In this document: positions 44,102-53,338 of the stretch, one piece after another
Position numbering within the stretch: the stretch's first letter is position 1
How the letters are laid out: the number at the start of each line of letters is the position of its first letter
Origin: Arcobacter iocasae
GTDB taxonomy: Bacteria > Campylobacterota > Campylobacteria > Campylobacterales > Arcobacteraceae
Direction: 5' to 3'
Assembly (NCBI RefSeq): GCF_042214795.1
Contig: NZ_CP090177.1
Span: 1,736,001-1,800,000 of the forward strand
DNA: 64,000 nucleotides
Translations under genes and position numbers: made by a program
Notes under the pieces: generated by a model
Seen by the model: the letters and a program-made list of their open reading frames with translations, nothing else
Told to the model about the DNA's origin: nothing
The model's database searches: none

Positions 44102-44919
44102 TTAATATTAAAAAGTTTGTAAAAAATGCTATCATTGAAGATAATGGTAGAGGGGATTTATTCTTTGATGTTGCTCCTAAGGGAAGATTTACAGCAAAAG
44201 TTATTTCAAAAGATGATGGTATTTTAGCTGGTGAAATTTATGCAAAAGCTTTGTCAAAAACTGAGAAATTTGATTGTAAATTTTTAAAACATGATGGCGA
44301 ACAAATTAAAAAAGGTGATATTATTGCTAAACTTGATGGAAAAGCAGCAGTTTTACTTTCATCTGAGAGAACATTTTTAAATATGCTACAACATGCTTCG
44401 GGAATAGCTACTATGGCTAATTCTTATGCTTCTATAATAAAAGATTTAGATGTAGTTTTACTTGATACTAGAAAAACAAGACCACAACTTAGAGATTTTG
44501 AAAAATATGCAAGTAGAGTAGGAGGTGCAATTAATCACCGACTTGGACTTGATGATTGTCTGATGTTAAAAGATACTCATCTTCGAACAATTATTAATCT
44601 AAAAGAATTTATTCAAAGAGCAAGAAAAAGAATCTCTTGGGTTACAAAAATAGAGATTGAGTGTGAAACCTTGTATCAAGTAAAAGATGCAATGGAAGCT
44701 GGTGGTGATATAATTATGTGTGATAATATGACACCAGATCAAATACGAGAAGTAGTAAAATATAGAAATGAAACTCATCCTCATATAGTTTTAGAAGCTA
44801 GTGGGAATATTAATTTAAAAACTGTAAGAGAGTATGCTTTAACAGGAGTTGATGCTTTAAGTTCTGGAAGTATTATTCACCAAGCAACTTGGTTAGATTT
44901 TTCTATGAAATTTGATTAG
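44098..44919 (+). CDS. nadC: Nicotinate-nucleotide diphosphorylase (carboxylating)
   Basis: The 273-residue enzyme turns quinolinate and PRPP into nicotinate mononucleotide. DTRKTRPQLRDFEKYA, GGAINHRLGLDD and the late ALSSGSIIHQA segment match the family. The ATG overlaps the nadA stop by 4 bp, so the two steps are translationally coupled. Confidence 0.95.
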   Translation: MINIKKFVKNAIIEDNGRGDLFFDVAPKGRFTAKVISKDDGILAGEIYAKALSKTEKFDCKFLKHDGEQIKKGDIIAKLDGKAAVLLSSERTFLNMLQHASGIATMANSYASIIKDLDVVLLDTRKTRPQLRDFEKYASRVGGAINHRLGLDDCLMLKDTHLRTIINLKEFIQRARKRISWVTKIEIECETLYQVKDAMEAGGDIIMCDNMTPDQIREVVKYRNETHPHIVLEASGNINLKTVREYALTGVDALSSGSIIHQATWLDFSMKFD

Positions 44920-44980
44920 TGGTTAACTTTTGATTAGTGTTAGTATGTTAGGATTAAAATGATTTTAAAAAGGAGAGTAT

Positions 44981-45961
44981 TTGAGTAAAGATTTTATAAC
45001 AAACAATAAAGTAAATACAGCTTCTTTCGTGAGTGCTTTAAAATTAATTGAGAATTCAAAATATATTTTAATAATCACTCATGTAAATCCAGACCCTGAT
45101 ACTATTTGTTCAGGACTTGCACTTTCAAATTATTTATCTGAAAATAAAATCAAGCATAAAGTTTTTAATGCTGGGAAAAATCTTCCTGCAAAATGTGATT
45201 TTATAAAAAGATATGAAAAAATAACAAACCAAATTCCAAAATTTTATGATTTGGTTATTTCTGTTGATTGTGGTACTTCAAATAGATTTGGAATAACACT
45301 TCCAGAGGATATACCTTTGATAAACTTTGATCACCACAAATCAAATGATGATTTTGGAACAATTAATATAGTAGATATCAATAAGTCTTCAACTTCTGAA
45401 ATAGTATATGATTTTTTTAGGTTTAATGGATTGTATATTACAAAAAATACAGCAGAAGCACTTTATGTGGGAATATATGATGATTCATTGGCTTTTACAA
45501 CACCTAGATGTGATGAGTTTACTTATGAGAAAATTAATTTTTTAGTTAAATGTGGAGCTAGTCCTGTTTATATTGCAGATAAATTTATAAAAAGGGATTC
45601 TTTAGCAAAATATAGGATTTTGCCTAAGATTTTCAATAGTTTAGAACTTCTTGATGAAGGCAAAATTGCAACAATATATGCAACAAAAGAGTGGTTTGAA
45701 GAAAGTGGGGCAACAACACTTGAAACAGAAGTTGCACTAGATATGGTTTTAAATATTGCTATTGTAAAAGTAGCGATTTATTTTAGAGTTGTAAATGATA
45801 AAGTTAGAGTCTCTCTTAGATCAAAAGAGAAAATAGATGTTTCAAAAGTAGCTTCTACCTTTGGTGGAGGAGGGCATTTAAATGCCGCAGGTTGTGTTAT
45901 CCAAACTGATGATATATTTGAAGCAAAAGAGATTATATTAAAGGAAATTCTTGAGAAATAA
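44981..45961 (+). CDS. DHH/DHHA1-family phosphoesterase, NrnA-like
   Basis: The 326-residue protein has the DHH metal-binding motifs ITHVNPDPDT, VDCGTS and FDHHKSND, and the C-terminal DHHA1 GGGGHLNAAG loop. Relatives (NrnA) degrade short RNA oligomers and dephosphorylate phosphoadenosine phosphate. The start is TTG behind AAAGGAGAG. The last codons overlap the following peptidase gene by 11 bp. Confidence 0.88.
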   Translation: MSKDFITNNKVNTASFVSALKLIENSKYILIITHVNPDPDTICSGLALSNYLSENKIKHKVFNAGKNLPAKCDFIKRYEKITNQIPKFYDLVISVDCGTSNRFGITLPEDIPLINFDHHKSNDDFGTINIVDINKSSTSEIVYDFFRFNGLYITKNTAEALYVGIYDDSLAFTTPRCDEFTYEKINFLVKCGASPVYIADKFIKRDSLAKYRILPKIFNSLELLDEGKIATIYATKEWFEESGATTLETEVALDMVLNIAIVKVAIYFRVVNDKVRVSLRSKEKIDVSKVASTFGGGGHLNAAGCVIQTDDIFEAKEIILKEILEK

Positions 45962-47321
45962 AAGTAGTTTTGGGAAAGTAGTATTATTTATATTTATAAT
46001 AGGTGCCATTGTAGCTGGTTGTTTTGTTTATTTATCGCCTATGTTTGAGAAAAATCCCCCGAAAGTAGATTTTAAAGATAATATATATTGGAATTTAAAA
46101 AGCAAACTAAACCTTGGTATTAGTGATGATAGCGGTATAAAATTTTATAAAGTGATTTTTAAAGATGGAAATAAAGAGATAGTATTAGATTCAAAAGTGT
46201 TACTAGAACCAGAAAAGAATATCAACTTAGAATTAAAATCACCAGAACTTGATATGTTCTTTAAAAGTAATGATGTTGAAATAATTGTTGAAGCTGTGGA
46301 TAGTAGTAAATGGAATTTTTTAGAGGGTAATAAAGTTATTGAGACTTTTCATCTAAAAATTGATAGAAAAAAACCTGTAGCTTCAGTTGTAGCTAACTCT
46401 TTTGCAGTTAGAAGAGGTGGAAGTGCTTTAGTTATAGTAAAAGTTGAAGATGAAAATTTAAAAGACTCATATATTACATTTAACAATGAGCAAAGATTTG
46501 ATTTAATTCCTTTTTATAAAGAAAACTATTATGCAGCAATAATTGCTTGGCCAATAAAAATAGAAAAATTTAATATTGTAAATTTAATTGCAATTGATAA
46601 AGCTGATAATAAATCAATAATAAAAGTGCCTTTATACATAAGAAATAGAAAAGATGATAAATCTAATATAAAAATTAGTGATGCATTTATTCAAAATGTA
46701 AGTACAAAAGTTTTAGAACAAAGTGGAAAAGATGTACCTGATAATTTAGCTGATGTATTTTTAAAAGAAAATGAAGTATTAAGAAATCAAAATGTGCAAA
46801 AAATAGAAGAAGTATCTAAAAAGTTTATGGACAGAGATTTAGTAAGTGGTTTTAATCTTATTCCTTTTAAAAGATTAGAAAACGCTGCAACTGCTGGAAG
46901 ATTTGGACAAGAAAGATCATATTATCACAATAGTAAAAAAATAGATGAAGCTTGGCATTTAGGAATTGATTGGGCAAGTGTAAAAAAAGCTGATATTTTT
47001 ACTACAAATAAAGGTAGAGTGATATTTAATGATTATTTAGGAATTTATGGTAATGTTATTATAATAGATCACGGATTTGGTTTACAATCACTTTATGCAC
47101 ATACAAGTTCTTCAAATGTAACTGTAGGTGAAGATGTTAAAGAAAATCAAAAAATCGCAAATACTGGTGCTACTGGTGCTGTTTTAGGAGACCATTTACA
47201 CTTTGGTGTTTTAGTTCAAGGTTTAGAAGTAGATCCTTTAGAGTGGATGGATAAAAATTGGATTAAAACAAGAATTACAGATATCATAAGTGATGCAAAA
47301 AAGGTAATAGATAGCAAATGA
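45951..47321 (+). CDS. M23-family (LytM) cell-wall peptidase, membrane-anchored
   Basis: The 456-residue protein has an N-terminal membrane anchor (about 8-30), a beta-rich middle and a C-terminal M23 domain with HLGIDWAS, LYAHTSS and GDHLHFGV supplying the zinc ligands. It would cut peptide cross-links in peptidoglycan; relatives help set cell shape in Campylobacter and Helicobacter. The start is TTG, inside the end of the phosphoesterase gene, with AAGGAAA upstream. It overlaps lpxC by 4 bp. Confidence 0.9.
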   Translation: MRNKSSFGKVVLFIFIIGAIVAGCFVYLSPMFEKNPPKVDFKDNIYWNLKSKLNLGISDDSGIKFYKVIFKDGNKEIVLDSKVLLEPEKNINLELKSPELDMFFKSNDVEIIVEAVDSSKWNFLEGNKVIETFHLKIDRKKPVASVVANSFAVRRGGSALVIVKVEDENLKDSYITFNNEQRFDLIPFYKENYYAAIIAWPIKIEKFNIVNLIAIDKADNKSIIKVPLYIRNRKDDKSNIKISDAFIQNVSTKVLEQSGKDVPDNLADVFLKENEVLRNQNVQKIEEVSKKFMDRDLVSGFNLIPFKRLENAATAGRFGQERSYYHNSKKIDEAWHLGIDWASVKKADIFTTNKGRVIFNDYLGIYGNVIIIDHGFGLQSLYAHTSSSNVTVGEDVKENQKIANTGATGAVLGDHLHFGVLVQGLEVDPLEWMDKNWIKTRITDIISDAKKVIDSK

Positions 47322-48226
47322 AACAAAGAACAATAGCAAAAGCAGTAGAAATAGTTGGAATCGGACTCCATAAAGGTGTTCCTGTAAAAATGAGATTAGA
47401 GCCTTTGGAAGCTAATCAAGGAATAATCTTTTATAGGTCCGATGAAGCTTTGACAATTCCTCTAAAAATAGAAAATGTTGTTGATACAAAAATGGCAACA
47501 GTTATTGGAAAAGATGGAGTTGTTATTTCTACTATTGAACATCTTTTGTCTGCTGTTTATGCTTATGGGATTGATAATTTGCGTGTTGTTCTTGATAATG
47601 ATGAGGTTCCAGTACTTGATGGGAGTTCATCTGGGTATTGTATGCTAATTGATGAAGTTGGAATAAAAGAGTTAAGTGAATCAAAAAAAGTAATTAAGAT
47701 AAAAAAAGAGGTTGAAGTTACAACTGAAGATGGTAAAAGAGTATCTTTAAAACCTTCAAATCACATTGTTTATGATTTTTCTATTGATTTTGAAAATCCA
47801 GTAATAGGACAACAAAATTATCACTTTGATTATAGTATAGATGAGTACAAAGAAAATATCTCAAAAGCTAGAACTTTTGGGTTTTTACATGAAGTACAAT
47901 ATTTAAGAAGTATAGGCTTAGCTCAAGGTGGTAGTATGGAAAATGCTATTGTTGTGGATAATGACAAAATCTTAAATCCAGAAGGATTGAGATATGAAAA
48001 TGAATTTGTAAGACATAAAATTCTTGATGCAATAGGTGATATGTCACTTTTAGGTTATACATTAATAGGTGAGTATGATGCACATGCTGGAAGCCATCAC
48101 TTAAATCATCTTTTGACAAAAAAAGTTTATGAATCAGAAGAAAATTATGAAATTTTAGATTTAGAAGAAGCACAAAAAGAGAGTTATGTTTTCCAAAAGG
48201 CATATGCTTTAGTTGATGCTAATTAA
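47318..48226 (+). CDS. lpxC: UDP-3-O-acyl-N-acetylglucosamine deacetylase
   Basis: The 302-residue zinc enzyme carries out the committed step of lipid A synthesis. Zinc ligands are visible in STIEHLLSA and RHKILDAIGD, with the catalytic Glu in the DGSSxxY-like region (LDGSSSGY) and a C-terminal His in AHAGSHHLNH. It begins within the M23 peptidase stop (ATGA overlap), coupling two envelope genes. Confidence 0.95.
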   Translation: MKQRTIAKAVEIVGIGLHKGVPVKMRLEPLEANQGIIFYRSDEALTIPLKIENVVDTKMATVIGKDGVVISTIEHLLSAVYAYGIDNLRVVLDNDEVPVLDGSSSGYCMLIDEVGIKELSESKKVIKIKKEVEVTTEDGKRVSLKPSNHIVYDFSIDFENPVIGQQNYHFDYSIDEYKENISKARTFGFLHEVQYLRSIGLAQGGSMENAIVVDNDKILNPEGLRYENEFVRHKILDAIGDMSLLGYTLIGEYDAHAGSHHLNHLLTKKVYESEENYEILDLEEAQKESYVFQKAYALVDAN

Positions 48227-48234
48227 GGGATTAT

Positions 48235-48687
48235 TTGATAGATATTATAGTTATTTCAATTTCAACTCCAATAAAAATTGGGATTTATGAGAATCAGGTT
48301 TTAATTAAAGAGATTGAAGAAGAAGGAAAAACTTCTGATATTTTACCTTTAATTTTTGAAAAATTATTACAAGAATATGATATAAAATCTATAACTTATG
48401 TAAATACTCCTGGTTCTTATATGGCAATAAAAGTAGCTTATGTATTTTTAAAAACTGTTTGTATTTCTAGAAATATAGAGTTAAATGCTGCTAGTGGATT
48501 TTTATTTAATGACAATTCTCCTATTAAAGCTTTGGGTAAAAAGTACTTTTTTAATAAAAATGGTGAAATAATTATAGATTTTTTAGAAGAAAAGAGTATA
48601 ATTTCGGATTTTAAATTACCAAAAAGTTTAGATAAAACAAAATTTTCATCTAACACTTTGCCAATTTACAATTTACCAGCAGTATAA
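48235..48687 (+). CDS. tsaB: TsaB-like tRNA threonylcarbamoyladenosine synthesis protein (short form)
   Basis: The 150-residue protein has an ASKHA-type N-terminus (IIVISISTPIKIGIYE), a middle TYVNTPGSYMAIKVAYVFLK resembling the TsaB GPGSFTGLRIG helix, and a shortened C-terminal half. TsaB is the scaffold partner of TsaD in t6A synthesis. Most TsaB proteins exceed 200 residues; a short form between lpxC and thrB is usual in Campylobacterota as far as I recall. The start is TTG. Confidence 0.75.
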   Translation: MIDIIVISISTPIKIGIYENQVLIKEIEEEGKTSDILPLIFEKLLQEYDIKSITYVNTPGSYMAIKVAYVFLKTVCISRNIELNAASGFLFNDNSPIKALGKKYFFNKNGEIIIDFLEEKSIISDFKLPKSLDKTKFSSNTLPIYNLPAV

Positions 48688-48698
48688 AAGGAAGATAA

Positions 48699-49580
48699 TT
48701 GAGAATTAGTGTGCCAGCTACGAGTGCAAATCTAGGGCCAGGTTTTGATACCCTAGGATTAGCTTTAAAAATAAAAAATCAAGTAACAATAAGACCAGCA
48801 AAATTTCATAGTGTATCTTTAAAAGGTGAAGGTTCTAATAACCCTATACTAAAAGATAACAATATGTTTATTGCTATTTTTAATGATTTTTATAATAATT
48901 TATCACAAAAGAAAAGATCTTTTAGATTTGAATTTGAAAATCAAATTCCACTATCAAGAGGTTTAGGAAGTTCATCTGCTGTAATTGTTAGTGCAATTGC
49001 ATCAGCATATGCAATAGAAGAGATGGAATTGCCAAAAGAAAAACTACTTAATTTAGCACTAGCTTATGAGTCTCATCCTGATAATATTACACCAGCCGTT
49101 ATGGGTGGTTTTACAGTCTCATCAGTTGAAGATAATGAAGTAAAATTTATAAATAAGTCTATTCCTAAGAGTTTAAGTGCGGTAGTTGTTGTTCCTAATA
49201 GACCAATTTCTACACAACTTTCAAGAAAAACTTTACCATATAAGTATTCTAAAGAAGATGCTATATTTAATGTATCTCATTCTTCATTATTAACAGCTGC
49301 TTTTATGAGTGAAAACTGGGAGATGTTAAAAATAGCCTCTCAAGATAAATTTCATCAAAGTTATAGAATGAGACAAATGCCAGAGCTTTTTGAGGTTCAA
49401 AAATGCTCATTAAATTGTGGTGCTTTAATGAGCACTTTATCAGGTTCTGGTTCTACACTTTTTTCTATTTGTTATTTTGAAGATGCAAAGAAAATAGAGA
49501 AAGAATTAAGAGCAAAATTTCCACATTTTAAAGTTTTTATTTCTGGTTTTGATAACTATGGAGTTAAAGTTGAAGCATAA
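48699..49580 (+). CDS. thrB: Homoserine kinase
   Basis: The 293-residue GHMP kinase phosphorylates homoserine for threonine synthesis. VPATSANLGPGFDTLGLAL at the N-terminus, the phosphate loop PLSRGLGSSSAVIVSA and STLSGSGSTLFS near the C-terminus are intact. The start is TTG behind AAGGAAGAT, 11 nt after tsaB. Confidence 0.95.
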   Translation: MRISVPATSANLGPGFDTLGLALKIKNQVTIRPAKFHSVSLKGEGSNNPILKDNNMFIAIFNDFYNNLSQKKRSFRFEFENQIPLSRGLGSSSAVIVSAIASAYAIEEMELPKEKLLNLALAYESHPDNITPAVMGGFTVSSVEDNEVKFINKSIPKSLSAVVVVPNRPISTQLSRKTLPYKYSKEDAIFNVSHSSLLTAAFMSENWEMLKIASQDKFHQSYRMRQMPELFEVQKCSLNCGALMSTLSGSGSTLFSICYFEDAKKIEKELRAKFPHFKVFISGFDNYGVKVEA

Positions 49581-49583
49581 AAA

Positions 49584-49612
49584 TTGGAAATTTAATAAAT
49601 TTTGGATATAAT
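49584..49612 (+). promoter_or_regulatory. Consensus-like promoter immediately before ylxR
   Basis: TTGGAA (49584-49589), a 17-nt spacer and a perfect TATAAT (49607-49612) form a good sigma-70-type pair. The predicted transcript start (about 49618) falls at or just after the TTG start codon, so either the mRNA is leaderless, the start is downstream, or the match is chance in AT-rich DNA. Confidence 0.4.
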
Positions 49613-49614
49613 CA

Positions 49615-49881
49615 TTGCCTAAATTAGAAAAACCTATAAGAACTTGTATAGTTTGTCGTAGTAAACTAAGTAAAGAAAACTTAATTAGACTACAGTGTAA
49701 GGATTACAAACTTATCAGTTTTGATGGAATAGGTAGGAGTTTCTATATTTGTAAAGAGTGTCAAGAAAAAACTCTTTTAGACGAAGAAACAAAAAAAATT
49801 GAAAAAGCACTTTTTAAACAGTGTAAAAAAAAAGACGAGTACTTGGTACAACTTAAGGAGATAATAACGCATGTCAGATAA
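49615..49881 (+). CDS. ylxR: YlxR-family (DUF448) RNA-binding protein
   Basis: The 88-residue basic protein has the family opening RTCIVCRSK and GIGRSFYIC, with a second cysteine pair CKEC. YlxR proteins are nucleic-acid-binding and usually sit upstream of infB, as here (11-bp overlap). The start is TTG; the upstream bases lack a Shine-Dalgarno run and instead hold a -10 box. Confidence 0.88.
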   Translation: MPKLEKPIRTCIVCRSKLSKENLIRLQCKDYKLISFDGIGRSFYICKECQEKTLLDEETKKIEKALFKQCKKKDEYLVQLKEIITHVR

Positions 49882-52537
49882 CGTAAGAGTATATGAAATT
49901 GCAGAAGAAGCTGGGGCTAGCAGCAACCATGTCATAAATAAAGCAAAAGATTTAGGAATTGAACTTAAATCACCTCAAAGTCAAACAACTGTTGAGGATG
50001 CAGAAGAGATAGTAAACTATATAATGACTGGAAAAAGTAAAAAACTTCCACAAAAGAAAAAAGTAGCTAAGAAGGTTGAAGAACCTAAAATAGTTGAAGA
50101 AGAACCTGTGGTAAGCGAAGAAACTAAGCCAAAAGAAGAAGTTACTGTTAAAGAAACTAAGGTTGAAGGACCAAAAGAAGAAATTAAGCCAGTAATTGAA
50201 AAACCTAAAAAAATTGAAGATACTAGCCCTAAAAAAACTGATGATACTCAAGAAGTTACTGATACTTTATCTGTTAAAAAAGTTGTACCTAAAAGAAGAG
50301 GTTTAAAAATTGTTAAAAAGAAAAAACCTGAAGAGCCAAAAGTAGAAAAAAAAGAAGAGCCAAGTTTCTCTTCAGCTGATTCTTCACAAGTAAAAAAACC
50401 TATGAAATCTCTTAGTGAAATTTTAGGTGGAAATAATAATCAAGAAAATCAAACAGAAGCCGCAAAAGCTAAAGCTAAAGTTCAAAAGAAAAAAGCACCA
50501 CCAAGAGCTCATGAACATGGAAAAGTTTTAGAAATATCTAAACAAGAGTTTAAAGAATCTGATGATTCATTATTAGGTGAAGAAGTTGTTTTACTTGATA
50601 TGGGATTAACTGATACATCAAAATTATTTGATGATCCGCATAAACCAGCAAAAAATAATAATGATAAACAAACTAGAAGTTCAAAACCTGCTGCCTTTGG
50701 AAATAGACCTCAAGGTTTAAAAAGAGGTAGAAGAAAGAAAAGAATTAAAAGAGAAGTTGAAACAGCAGAAGTTACTGAAATCACAATACCTGAAGATGTT
50801 AGGGTTTATGAGTTTGCAGAAGCTTGTGGGAAAAGTGCTTCAGAAGTAATTACAGTACTGTTTTCTTTAGGAATGATGGTTACAAAGAATGACTTCTTAA
50901 AACAAGATGAATTAGAAATTCTTGGTGAAGAGTTTGGTATTGAAGTAACTGTAAGAGATGCATTAGAAGATGTAAATTATGTGGAAGACTTCAATGAAGA
51001 AATTGATAAATCTAATTTCGTAACTAGACCACCAGTTGTAACAATAATGGGACATGTTGATCATGGTAAAACTTCATTATTAGATAAAATTAGAAGTGCT
51101 AAAGTTGCAAAAGGTGAAGCTGGTGGAATTACCCAACATATTTCTGCTTATACAGTTGAACAAAATGGTAAAAAAATCACTTTCGTGGATACTCCAGGAC
51201 ATGCTGCTTTTAGTGAAATGAGATCAAGAGGTGCAAGTGTAACTGATGTTATTATCATAGTTGTTGCAGCTGATGATGGTGTTAAACCACAAACTGAAGA
51301 AGTAATCGCACATGCAAAAGCTAGTGGTTGTCCAATCATTGTTGCAATGAATAAAATGGATAAAGAGACTGCAAATCCTGATATGGTTAAATCACAAATG
51401 GCAGAAAAAGAGATGCTTCCTGTTGATTGGGGTGGAGACATTGAGTTTATCGGTGTTTCAGCTCATACTGGTGAAGGTATTGATGATTTACTTGAAAATA
51501 TTTTAATTCAAGCAGAAATGTTAGAATTACAAGCAGATCCTAGTTCAAAAGCAAAAGCTACAGTTGTGGAAGCTACACTTGAAAAAGGTAGAGGTCCAGT
51601 TGCAACTGTAATCGTGCAAAGTGGTACGCTAAGAGTTGGTGATAATATTGTTAGTGATACTACATATGGTAGAGTGAAAGCTATAACTAATGATATGGGA
51701 CAACCTGTAAAAGAATTAGGACTTTCAGAAACTGGTAATGTATTAGGATTAAATGATATTCCTACATCTGGTTCAGTTATGGTTGTTCAAGATAGTGAAA
51801 AAGAAGCTAGAGATATTGCTACTACTAGAGCTGAACATGCAAGAGCAAAAGAGTTATCTAAATCAACTAAAGTATCTTTAGAAGAGATGAGTGGATTAAT
51901 TGCAGAAGGAAAAATCAAACAACTTCCAGTGATTATTAAAACTGATGTTGGTGGTTCTTTAGAAGCAATTAAAGGTTCATTAGAAAAAATCCAAAATGAT
52001 GAAGTAAAAGTTAAAATTTTACATGCAGCAGTTGGTGGAATCACTGAGTCTGATGTGGTTTTAGCAGGAGCTAGTGAAGGTTGTATTATCTTAGGGTTTA
52101 ATGTAAGACCTACTGGTTCTATTAAACAAAAAGCTAAAGCTGATGGAATCACAATCAATACTTACAGTATTATTTATGACTTAATTGATGATATCAAAGC
52201 TACATTATCTGGTATGATGAGTGCAGTAATTAGAGAAGAAAATACTGGTCAAGCAGAAGTTAAAGATACATTTGTAGTTCCAAAAGTTGGAACTGTTGCT
52301 GGATGTTTAGTAACTGATGGTAAAGTTATCAAAGGTGGACATGCAAGAATCATTAGAGATGGTGTTGTTACATATACAGGTAAAATTTCATCACTTAAAA
52401 GATTCAAAGATGATGCAAAAGAAGTTGTTAATGGATTTGAATGTGGTATTATGTTTGAAAAATTCAATGATATAAAAGTTGGAGATTTCATCGAAACATT
52501 TATTCAAATTGAAGAAAAAATCAATATAGATTTATAA
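49871..52537 (+). CDS. infB: Translation initiation factor IF-2
   Basis: The 888-residue GTPase places initiator tRNA on the 30S subunit. An N-terminal IF2N segment (about 1-55) is followed by a long Lys/Glu/Pro-rich low-complexity linker (about 56-290), a second IF2N segment (VRVYEFAEACGKSASEV), the G domain with GHVDHGKT (394-401), DTPGHAAFS and NKMD, and the C-terminal beta-barrel domains. The ATG follows AAGGAGATAATAACGC and lies inside ylxR. Confidence 0.97.
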   Translation: MSDNVRVYEIAEEAGASSNHVINKAKDLGIELKSPQSQTTVEDAEEIVNYIMTGKSKKLPQKKKVAKKVEEPKIVEEEPVVSEETKPKEEVTVKETKVEGPKEEIKPVIEKPKKIEDTSPKKTDDTQEVTDTLSVKKVVPKRRGLKIVKKKKPEEPKVEKKEEPSFSSADSSQVKKPMKSLSEILGGNNNQENQTEAAKAKAKVQKKKAPPRAHEHGKVLEISKQEFKESDDSLLGEEVVLLDMGLTDTSKLFDDPHKPAKNNNDKQTRSSKPAAFGNRPQGLKRGRRKKRIKREVETAEVTEITIPEDVRVYEFAEACGKSASEVITVLFSLGMMVTKNDFLKQDELEILGEEFGIEVTVRDALEDVNYVEDFNEEIDKSNFVTRPPVVTIMGHVDHGKTSLLDKIRSAKVAKGEAGGITQHISAYTVEQNGKKITFVDTPGHAAFSEMRSRGASVTDVIIIVVAADDGVKPQTEEVIAHAKASGCPIIVAMNKMDKETANPDMVKSQMAEKEMLPVDWGGDIEFIGVSAHTGEGIDDLLENILIQAEMLELQADPSSKAKATVVEATLEKGRGPVATVIVQSGTLRVGDNIVSDTTYGRVKAITNDMGQPVKELGLSETGNVLGLNDIPTSGSVMVVQDSEKEARDIATTRAEHARAKELSKSTKVSLEEMSGLIAEGKIKQLPVIIKTDVGGSLEAIKGSLEKIQNDEVKVKILHAAVGGITESDVVLAGASEGCIILGFNVRPTGSIKQKAKADGITINTYSIIYDLIDDIKATLSGMMSAVIREENTGQAEVKDTFVVPKVGTVAGCLVTDGKVIKGGHARIIRDGVVTYTGKISSLKRFKDDAKEVVNGFECGIMFEKFNDIKVGDFIETFIQIEEKINIDL

Positions 52538-52538
52538 T

Positions 52539-52895
52539 ATGAAAAGTGTAAACCTACAAAGAACAGAGTCTCTACTTATGGAATTAATTCCAGAGGCTCT
52601 TGCTACTTTAAATGATAATAGAATAAAATCACTTGGAATTACTGAAGTTAATTGTAGAAACGGTAAATATGATGCAATAGTTTATTATGATGGAAGTGAT
52701 TATGATAAAAAAGAGCATCAAATACTAAATAATCTTTTATTTAAAGCAAATGGTCATATTAAAACTTATTGTTTAAATGCAACAGGTTGGTATAAATGTC
52801 CAAACTTTAAATTTCAAGCAGATGATAAATTAGAAAAAGACTTAAAAATAGAGTCTTTATTTGAAAAAATAAAAAAAGACACAAAAGAGGACTAA
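52539..52895 (+). CDS. rbfA: Ribosome-binding factor A
   Basis: The 118-residue KH-fold protein helps mature the 30S subunit. It starts KSVNLQRTESLLMELIPEAL, contains GITEVNCRNGKYDAIVYYDGS, and lies between infB (1 nt) and rimP (one-base overlap), the classical gene order. Sequence similarity to other RbfA proteins is modest, so context carries part of the call. Confidence 0.88.
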   Translation: MKSVNLQRTESLLMELIPEALATLNDNRIKSLGITEVNCRNGKYDAIVYYDGSDYDKKEHQILNNLLFKANGHIKTYCLNATGWYKCPNFKFQADDKLEKDLKIESLFEKIKKDTKED

Positions 52896-53323
52896 TGACT
52901 TTAGAAGAATCAATTGAAATGACTGTAAAAGGTTGTGGAGTTGAATTATATGATATTTTGACTACTAAAGAAAATGATAGAGACATATTTAGAATTTATA
53001 TAACATCTAAAGATGGTGTTTCACTTGATAAATGTGCTGAAATCTCAAGATTAGTTTCACCTATTTTAGATACAAATGAACCAATGTATGGAAAATATAA
53101 CTTAGAAGTAAGTTCTCCTGGAATTGAGAGAAGACTAAAAAGAACAGCTCATTATATATCTTCTATTGGTGAAAAAGTTAAAGTAAAAGATTTTGATAAA
53201 AATGTATTAAAAGGTGAATTGGTTTTTGCTGATGAAAATGAAATAAAAGTAAAAACTCAAGAGGGTGAAGAAACTATTGCTTATGATAAAATCTCTTCAG
53301 CTTCAACTTACTTTGAATGGTAA
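52895..53323 (+). CDS. rimP: Ribosome maturation factor RimP
   Basis: The 142-residue protein takes part in 30S assembly. The motifs VKGCGVELYDI, VSLDKCAEISRLVSPILD and LEVSSPGIERRLK match the family. It overlaps rbfA by one base and ends the infB-rbfA-rimP group. Confidence 0.94.
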   Translation: MTLEESIEMTVKGCGVELYDILTTKENDRDIFRIYITSKDGVSLDKCAEISRLVSPILDTNEPMYGKYNLEVSSPGIERRLKRTAHYISSIGEKVKVKDFDKNVLKGELVFADENEIKVKTQEGEETIAYDKISSASTYFEW

Positions 53324-53338
53324 TATAAGGAAATATGT

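Noticed and set aside
44911..44939. TTTGATTAGTG repeated 18 bp apart at the nadC stop
   Set aside because: A small tandem duplication with no clear dyad or promoter context; no function can be argued.
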